A stretch of DNA of 10,594 nt, taken from contig JAPLER010000366.1 of NCBI GenBank assembly GCA_026391115.1, positions 681-11,274 of the forward strand, given 5' to 3'. Position 1 is the first letter of the stretch; every line of letters begins with the position of its first letter. Both the position numbers and the translations under genes were made by a program. Of the stretch, positions 6,585 to 10,594 are shown piece by piece. This DNA is from Bacteroidota bacterium. GTDB lineage: Bacteria; Bacteroidota; Bacteroidia; Chitinophagales; Chitinophagaceae. The notes beneath the pieces were generated by a model, which was not told the origin of the DNA, made no database searches, and was given only the letters and a program-made list of their open reading frames with translations.

Positions 6585-8621
6585 TTATTTCTTAAGCATT
6601 TTAAACTCTAGTCTTCTATTTAATTTTCTAGCTTCTCTATCATCTTTACCATCACTATTAGTTTCTGGTTGTATTGGACAACATTCTCCGTAACCTTTAG
6701 TTGATAAATGACTAGCATCTGTATTATATTTTTCAACCATATATGCTTTAGCTGCATCAGCACGTCTTTGCGATAGCTGTAAATTATACTCTTCACTACC
6801 TAGATGGTCAGTATAGCCTCCAATCTCAAGCATCATATTGCCATCTCTTGCCATCATAGCTGCTAAAGAATCTAAACTTACTTTGTACTCTTCAGGAATT
6901 ACAGATGAGTTAAATTCAAATCTCACAATTAATGGAGTAGAATCAGTAATAACAGGTGGAGTAGGAGGGATAATTGGAGTTAATGCCCAATCAGTTCTAG
7001 CTAAAGTATCTATATTAAAATCTCCAGTAATTAATTGTGCAGAAGTTTCAAAACCATCTTTATTGGCATTTGCGTCTAAACGATTGTATGGGTCTGTTTC
7101 CAAAAAGTAATTACCATTTTTATCCGTTCTTACAGTTGGAATTTTATTGCCTTTATCATCTGTTACATTTATTACAACATCACTTAACGGCTCACCAGTT
7201 TTTGCATTTACAACTTTACCATTAACCCATTTTTTAATTAATTTATTAGCAGCGTACAATTCTAAACAACAATCACTTCCTCTATCGCTACTAATGTAAA
7301 AATTCTTCAACAAAAATTTATCATTATCACCAAAAAAGTATTCTTCATTTTTTTGAGAATTAACTGGATAGCCTAAGTTTTGAGGTTCGGTCCAAGTACC
7401 CCCAATTGTACCTTTGCTGCTAAATAAATCATACCCCCCCATTCCAACTCTGCCTTCATTAGCAAAAACCAATTGTTTGCTAGGAACGTGGTAGAAAGGA
7501 GATTTTTCATTTGCAGTTGTATTAATTGGTGTTCCAAAGTTTAATGAAGTTCCAACTTTACCATCTGCTAATGGGGCATACCATAAATCTAAACCACCTT
7601 GCCCACCTGGTTTATTTGATGCATATAATAAATATTTACCATCTAAAGTTACCATTGATTGTTTACTTGCAAAACCTTCTACATTAACATCTCCAACAAC
7701 TTTAGTTGGTTCAACCCAATTTCCATCTGCTCCTATCGAACTTGTGTAAATAGAAGCACTTTTTGCTTCCATATCATTCATTTCCCATTTTGTAAAGAAA
7801 ACAGTTTTACCATCTGGTGTAAAACTGAATGCACCTTGGTGTACATCTTTTGACAAAGGAAAAGGAACCCTTTCTGCAGCACTACCTGCTGTGGCTACAA
7901 ACAATTTATTTTGGAATTTAGCTACCTTTTGTTTTTTTATAAGTACAGTATCTGGACGAGATGAAGTGAAGTATAATTTTTTATCACTTACAAATGGTGC
8001 TGTATTTTGGCCATGATTTGTAGTATTAACATTATCAGGTAGTTTATTTACTTGATACAATTTTTGCTCTTTACTTTTCATTTGAGCAATTATAAATTTC
8101 AAATTTGCTAATTCTGTTTTTGCTTTTTTACTATAATCATCATCAGTTTTGTACTCTTCTAAAAAACTAGAAAACTGTTTTTCAGCTTCTTCATATTTTG
8201 CCAAAGCTCTTAAACAAATAGCATAATGGTAAGATGAAAGTGGGTAAGATGCTTTATCAGTTTTTACAACTTTGGCAAACCAAGGCTCGGCAGCTTTGTA
8301 GTTATCCAAATGTCTGTAACATTCTGCAATACGAAAGTTAATTAATTTAATGCTTACATCCTTTGGTACAACACTTGGTTTTTCAGGTGTGCCTTTTTTG
8401 GGAGCTGTCCCTTCAATACTGTAAGGATTAAAATCATCATTATTTTTTCCAAGTCCTTTTTTATCTGTTAAATATTTTTCGTAATAGATAGCTGCAGTTT
8501 GCCAATCCCCCTTATCATAGTATTTATCAGCTTCTCTTCTGTAATCTTTTATGTATTGTGCTTGTGCAAATTGAGTTACAAAAAGTACAATGGCAAAAAT
8601 TGAAATCTTATTGAATTTCAT
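6585..8621 (-). CDS. PorE-like OmpA-family protein (TPR, propeller, CRD, OmpA)
   Basis: This 678-residue envelope protein has the domain order of PorE, the T9SS-associated protein that binds peptidoglycan through its OmpA domain. A Sec signal peptide covers 1-21 (cut at AQA-Q). TPR-like helices span about 25-190 (ADKYYDKGDWQTAAIYYEKY; YEEAEKQFSSFLEEY). Five PD40-type repeats fit a five-bladed propeller, at about 204-225, 261-280, 316-350, 370-404 and 421-457. A carboxypeptidase regulatory-like domain is at 463-511 (VNGKVVNAKTGEPLSDVV). After a PPTPP linker comes an OmpA C-terminal domain at about 563-676, with GGYTDHLGSEEYNLQLSQRR and NRRLEF carrying the diaminopimelate-binding Asp and Arg. 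The signal is cut by signal peptidase I type, with no lipobox cysteine, unlike the P. gingivalis PorE lipoprotein. It is translated after porP in the same unit. Many Bacteroidota carry several paralogues, so orthology to PorE itself is not certain and I give no symbol. Confidence 0.85.
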   Translation of the reverse strand: MKFNKISIFAIVLFVTQFAQAQYIKDYRREADKYYDKGDWQTAAIYYEKYLTDKKGLGKNNDDFNPYSIEGTAPKKGTPEKPSVVPKDVSIKLINFRIAECYRHLDNYKAAEPWFAKVVKTDKASYPLSSYHYAICLRALAKYEEAEKQFSSFLEEYKTDDDYSKKAKTELANLKFIIAQMKSKEQKLYQVNKLPDNVNTTNHGQNTAPFVSDKKLYFTSSRPDTVLIKKQKVAKFQNKLFVATAGSAAERVPFPLSKDVHQGAFSFTPDGKTVFFTKWEMNDMEAKSASIYTSSIGADGNWVEPTKVVGDVNVEGFASKQSMVTLDGKYLLYASNKPGGQGGLDLWYAPLADGKVGTSLNFGTPINTTANEKSPFYHVPSKQLVFANEGRVGMGGYDLFSSKGTIGGTWTEPQNLGYPVNSQKNEEYFFGDNDKFLLKNFYISSDRGSDCCLELYAANKLIKKWVNGKVVNAKTGEPLSDVVINVTDDKGNKIPTVRTDKNGNYFLETDPYNRLDANANKDGFETSAQLITGDFNIDTLARTDWALTPIIPPTPPVITDSTPLIVRFEFNSSVIPEEYKVSLDSLAAMMARDGNMMLEIGGYTDHLGSEEYNLQLSQRRADAAKAYMVEKYNTDASHLSTKGYGECCPIQPETNSDGKDDREARKLNRRLEFKMLKK

Positions 8622-8661
8622 AAAAGTTAGTTTGTGTTTTTCTATTTTTTATTATGGTAGA

Positions 8662-8691
8662 AGTTAAATTATGTGCAATCAATATTTAACT
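8662..8691 (-). other. Inverted repeat in the spacer between porP-family and PorE-like genes
   Basis: AGTTAAAT at 8662-8669 and ATTTAACT at 8684-8691 form an 8-bp stem with a 14-base loop in the 96-base intercistronic gap. It has no GC core or T tract, so it is not a terminator. It could be a weak mRNA hairpin or chance in AT-rich DNA. Confidence 0.25.
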
Positions 8692-8717
8692 CTCACTATT
8701 GTTAGCAATTCAAATTA

Positions 8718-9713
8718 TTATAATCTTGGACAAACAAATGGTTGTTCTGAAAGATTTCTACGTTTTTTACCAGTATAAGAAACCGATAATTCAAAACCTT
8801 GTGTGCTACCTGCGACTTTTGCTAGTTGAGAAGTAGTTACATCGTAGCTTAATCCAACAACAAAATCTTTATAGTATGCACCAATAAATGGTACAATCGC
8901 ATCGTCAAATCTATAGTTAGCTCCACATAAAAAATCAAAACCTTCGCCAGCTTTTAGTTGAGCGTAAGCTCCAAGCATTCTTTCATGTGCAGTACCTTGT
9001 TTCATTAGCAAATAGTTTGGAGTAATGCTAAAAGTTGGACTTACATTAATTCTTACACCACCGTGCAACATTTGACGCATTGGTAATTTTGCAACTTCAC
9101 CATTAGATGTTGCAAGAAATCTATCTGTTGGTTCTGTAATATGCCCAAAAGATAAACCAACAAAACCATTTAATTTTTTATTTGGAGTCGCATCATAATA
9201 TAAAACACCAGCACCTAAATCGAAATAAGTTTGCTGAGGAGTAGCAATGATATCGGCTGTTTGTATTTGATTATATTGGTCACCAAATTTAAATTTGCTT
9301 GGATCAAATCTTTTGTCAATAAAACCAGCTTGTATACCAAGACTAATGTGATGTGTGCCAGTTCTACCAAACTTAATTCCATTGTAACTAATGGAACCAC
9401 TTGGAGTAGTATATTGATATCCACCTGTTCCGGCAGTTTGTTTGAATACCCCAACGCCAAAATTGATGTTTTTGCTTGTTGCTATTTCTAGGGCAGCACC
9501 AATAGTAGAAAAACCATTATCAATATTTGCCCATTGACTTCTGTAAATTCCTGCAACACGATAATCACCATCCATTACACCTGTTAAAGCTGGATTTAAC
9601 CATTGAGGATAGATATAGTATTGAGAAAAATGTGGGTCAACTTGCGAGTTAGCTGTTTTACAAATCAATGCTATACAAGCTAGGGAGGCAAACTTTAGAA
9701 TTCGTTTTAACAT
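8718..9713 (-). CDS. PorP/SprF-family type IX secretion outer-membrane protein
   Basis: This 331-residue outer-membrane beta-barrel protein belongs to the PorP/SprF family (TIGR03519), components and partners of the T9SS. A signal peptide covers 1-23 (cut ANS-Q). The mature start QVDPHFSQYYIYPQWLNPAL, then TGVMDGDYRVAGIYRSQW (44-61), are the family hallmark, and repeated amphipathic strands follow. The C-terminus ends in FVCPRL, as in many members, which often end in CP plus a basic and a hydrophobic residue. PorP itself helps anchor the rotary machinery to the outer membrane through PorE; SprF-type paralogues are paired with particular large substrates such as SprB. I cannot tell orthologue from paralogue, so no symbol is given. 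It is the first gene of a two-gene unit, 96 bases before the PorE-like gene; no large adhesin gene lies upstream, where a DUF2911 gene and its terminator are found. ATG start behind an A-rich leader. Confidence 0.92.
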   Translation of the reverse strand: MLKRILKFASLACIALICKTANSQVDPHFSQYYIYPQWLNPALTGVMDGDYRVAGIYRSQWANIDNGFSTIGAALEIATSKNINFGVGVFKQTAGTGGYQYTTPSGSISYNGIKFGRTGTHHISLGIQAGFIDKRFDPSKFKFGDQYNQIQTADIIATPQQTYFDLGAGVLYYDATPNKKLNGFVGLSFGHITEPTDRFLATSNGEVAKLPMRQMLHGGVRINVSPTFSITPNYLLMKQGTAHERMLGAYAQLKAGEGFDFLCGANYRFDDAIVPFIGAYYKDFVVGLSYDVTTSQLAKVAGSTQGFELSVSYTGKKRRNLSEQPFVCPRL

Positions 9714-9897
9714 AAAAAAAAGTTGGAAAATTTGAATTACTATTTTTTGAGATGCAATATTAACAATTTTTGGCTCTCAATCGTAAAAAAAATATTTGAG
9801 GCACTAAACTACTGAAAGCTTGTGTTGTGGCAAAAAAACACCTTCTTATTTGAGGCTAATTTAATGCAAACGATATCAATTTGATGATGTAAGAAAA
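9714..9897 (-). promoter_or_regulatory. Upstream region of the porP-family gene
   Basis: This gap carries the porP promoter, since a terminator closes the gene to its right. I see no clean TAnnTTTG element. Near matches on the minus strand are TACGATTG (9785-9778) and TAATATTG (9762-9755), each with one mismatch and no good -33 partner. It also holds a 10-bp direct repeat TATTTGAGGC at 9793-9802 and 9847-9856. Confidence 0.35.
9793..9856. repeat. 10-bp direct repeat TATTTGAGGC upstream of porP-family gene
   Basis: TATTTGAGGC occurs at 9793-9802 and 9847-9856, starts 54 bases apart. Read towards porP it is GCCTCAAATA, about 80 and 134 bases before the start codon. It could be a pair of binding sites; this is unproven. 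Confidence 0.4.
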
Positions 9898-9932
9898 CAA
9901 AAAAGAGCATCAATTTTTGATGCTCTTTTTTG
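9898..9932 (-). terminator. Intrinsic terminator of the DUF2911 gene
   Basis: A 16-bp stem (9898-9913 with 9917-9932) has a 3-base loop, a GC-containing core AGAGCATC/GATGCTCT and A/T arms. It starts 12 bases past the DUF2911 stop codon on the minus strand and is followed by TTTTCTT there. Confidence 0.9.
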
Positions 9933-9944
9933 TATATTGTTTAA

Positions 9945-10594
9945 CTAAAGTTTATTAATTAACTCTGTAGCAGCTCGTTGATAATCTTCATTTTTTTGCT
10001 CTGCTGCACTTTTTTTGCAAGTTTCAGCACTTGCTTTTGCTGCAGTTTTGTCACCCATATCTCTTTCAATTTTTGCTTTTAAAAGCCAAAGCCAGAATTT
10101 GTCAGTTTTGCCATCAATTGCTTTTGTAATATTGAATAATGCTTTTGCATAATCTTTGTCATACTCATAATAAAAATTTGCAGCTTGGTTATAGGTGTTT
10201 TGCTGAATGCTATCTGCTTTAAGTGCTTTTTCTATTTGTGTTCTAATTTTTTCTTTAATGTTTGTTGTAATTGGAATATTGATAGAAACATTAGACCATA
10301 TTAATTGTAAATCGCAGCTTTCAGCTTTTACATTTGCAAACTGAATGGTAAAAACCTCTACACTTTCTTTTAACTTATGTACTGGAATTGGCACTCTAAA
10401 CAAATCACCTTCTTGGTTATACTGTGTACCCCATTTTTTTGATTCTTTATTAATAATTAAAGTCCATTCATTTTTATTTGGAATAGTATAAATAGCATAC
10501 GTACCAGTATCTACAGCTTTTCCAGCAATTTCTACTGGATCAAGAATTTTTATTTTAGTTGCAAAATTTGCTCCTGTTCTCCATACTTTACCAA
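9945..10594 (-). CDS. DUF2911 family protein with C-terminal TPR-like helices, 5' truncated
   Basis: The frame is open to the right edge, giving 215 visible residues (first complete codon at 10592). The TTG at 10403 is an internal Leu, not a start. Visible residues 1-72 contain the DUF2911 signature: KVWRTGANFATKI, then VEIAGKAVDTGTYAIYTIP, NEWTLIINKESKKWG and GDLFRVPIPV. Family members are about 280-290 residues with a signal peptide, so about 70 N-terminal residues are missing. From about 130 to 205 the protein is helical and repeat-like (AANFYYEYDKDYAKALFNIT; FWLWLLKAKIERDMGDKTAA), a TPR-like tail seen in many members. DUF2911 proteins are common secreted proteins of Bacteroidota with no established function. 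It has its own terminator and is not part of the porP unit. Confidence 0.88.
   Translation of the reverse strand, partial: GKVWRTGANFATKIKILDPVEIAGKAVDTGTYAIYTIPNKNEWTLIINKESKKWGTQYNQEGDLFRVPIPVHKLKESVEVFTIQFANVKAESCDLQLIWSNVSINIPITTNIKEKIRTQIEKALKADSIQQNTYNQAANFYYEYDKDYAKALFNITKAIDGKTDKFWLWLLKAKIERDMGDKTAAKASAETCKKSAAEQKNEDYQRAATELINKL

Noticed and set aside
6838..7853. Plus-strand open frames antisense to the PorE-like gene
   Set aside because: They overlap well-defined OmpA, CRD and propeller segments; their composition is that of reverse-complement coding DNA.
9215..9491. Overlapping open frames on both strands inside the porP-family gene
   Set aside because: Both are within a clear PorP/SprF coding sequence and have no family features.
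9875..9885. ATCAATTTGAT near-palindrome as an operator
   Set aside because: It is only 5 bases per arm in AT-rich DNA and lies beside the terminator stem with similar sequence; likely chance.
10401..10403. TTG as a start codon for the DUF2911 gene
   Set aside because: The frame continues upstream to the window edge and encodes the conserved first half of DUF2911, so this TTG is an internal Leu.

Overview
The window is AT-rich chromosomal DNA from a Bacteroidota bacterium. The evidence is the gene families (PorD/DUF4835, PorP/SprF, a PorE-like OmpA protein, DUF2911), promoter elements of the TAnnTTTG type, A-rich leaders without Shine-Dalgarno sites, and an LpxH and HD-protein/LpxD set typical of that phylum. 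An order such as Chitinophagales would fit, but the sequence alone does not settle it. Every gene recognised is a chromosomal housekeeping or envelope gene; I see no mobile element, rRNA, tRNA or CRISPR array.

Layout. (1) Positions 1-293, minus strand: the 5' part of porD, a type IX secretion (T9SS) accessory gene, cut by the window edge. (2) Positions 448-3086, minus strand: a tight four-gene run read right to left, made of a gamma-glutamylcyclotransferase-like protein, LpxH, a secreted six-repeat propeller-like protein of unknown role, and a LURP-one/Tubby-C-like protein. A strong hairpin terminator at 414-440 ends it. (3) Positions 3087-3261: a divergent promoter region with a set of CACTTA half-sites. 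(4) Positions 3262-6508, plus strand: ftsX, an HD-domain phosphohydrolase (COG1078 type) starting at GTG, and lpxD, closed by an 18-bp bidirectional terminator at 6529-6568. (5) Positions 6585-9713, minus strand: a two-gene unit with a PorP/SprF-family outer-membrane protein followed by a PorE-like protein (TPR, propeller, carboxypeptidase-regulatory-like and OmpA domains). (6) Positions 9945-10594, minus strand: a 5'-truncated DUF2911 protein with its own terminator at 9898-9932.

The theme is the cell envelope. LpxD and LpxH are the third and fourth steps of lipid A synthesis. FtsX regulates peptidoglycan hydrolysis with FtsE. PorP, the PorE-like protein and PorD belong to or accompany the T9SS. 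I found no clearly undescribed system. The least explained parts are the secreted propeller protein and LURP-one-like protein cotranscribed with lpxH, the in-phase one-codon junction between the cyclotransferase gene and lpxH, and several short repeats in the promoter regions.
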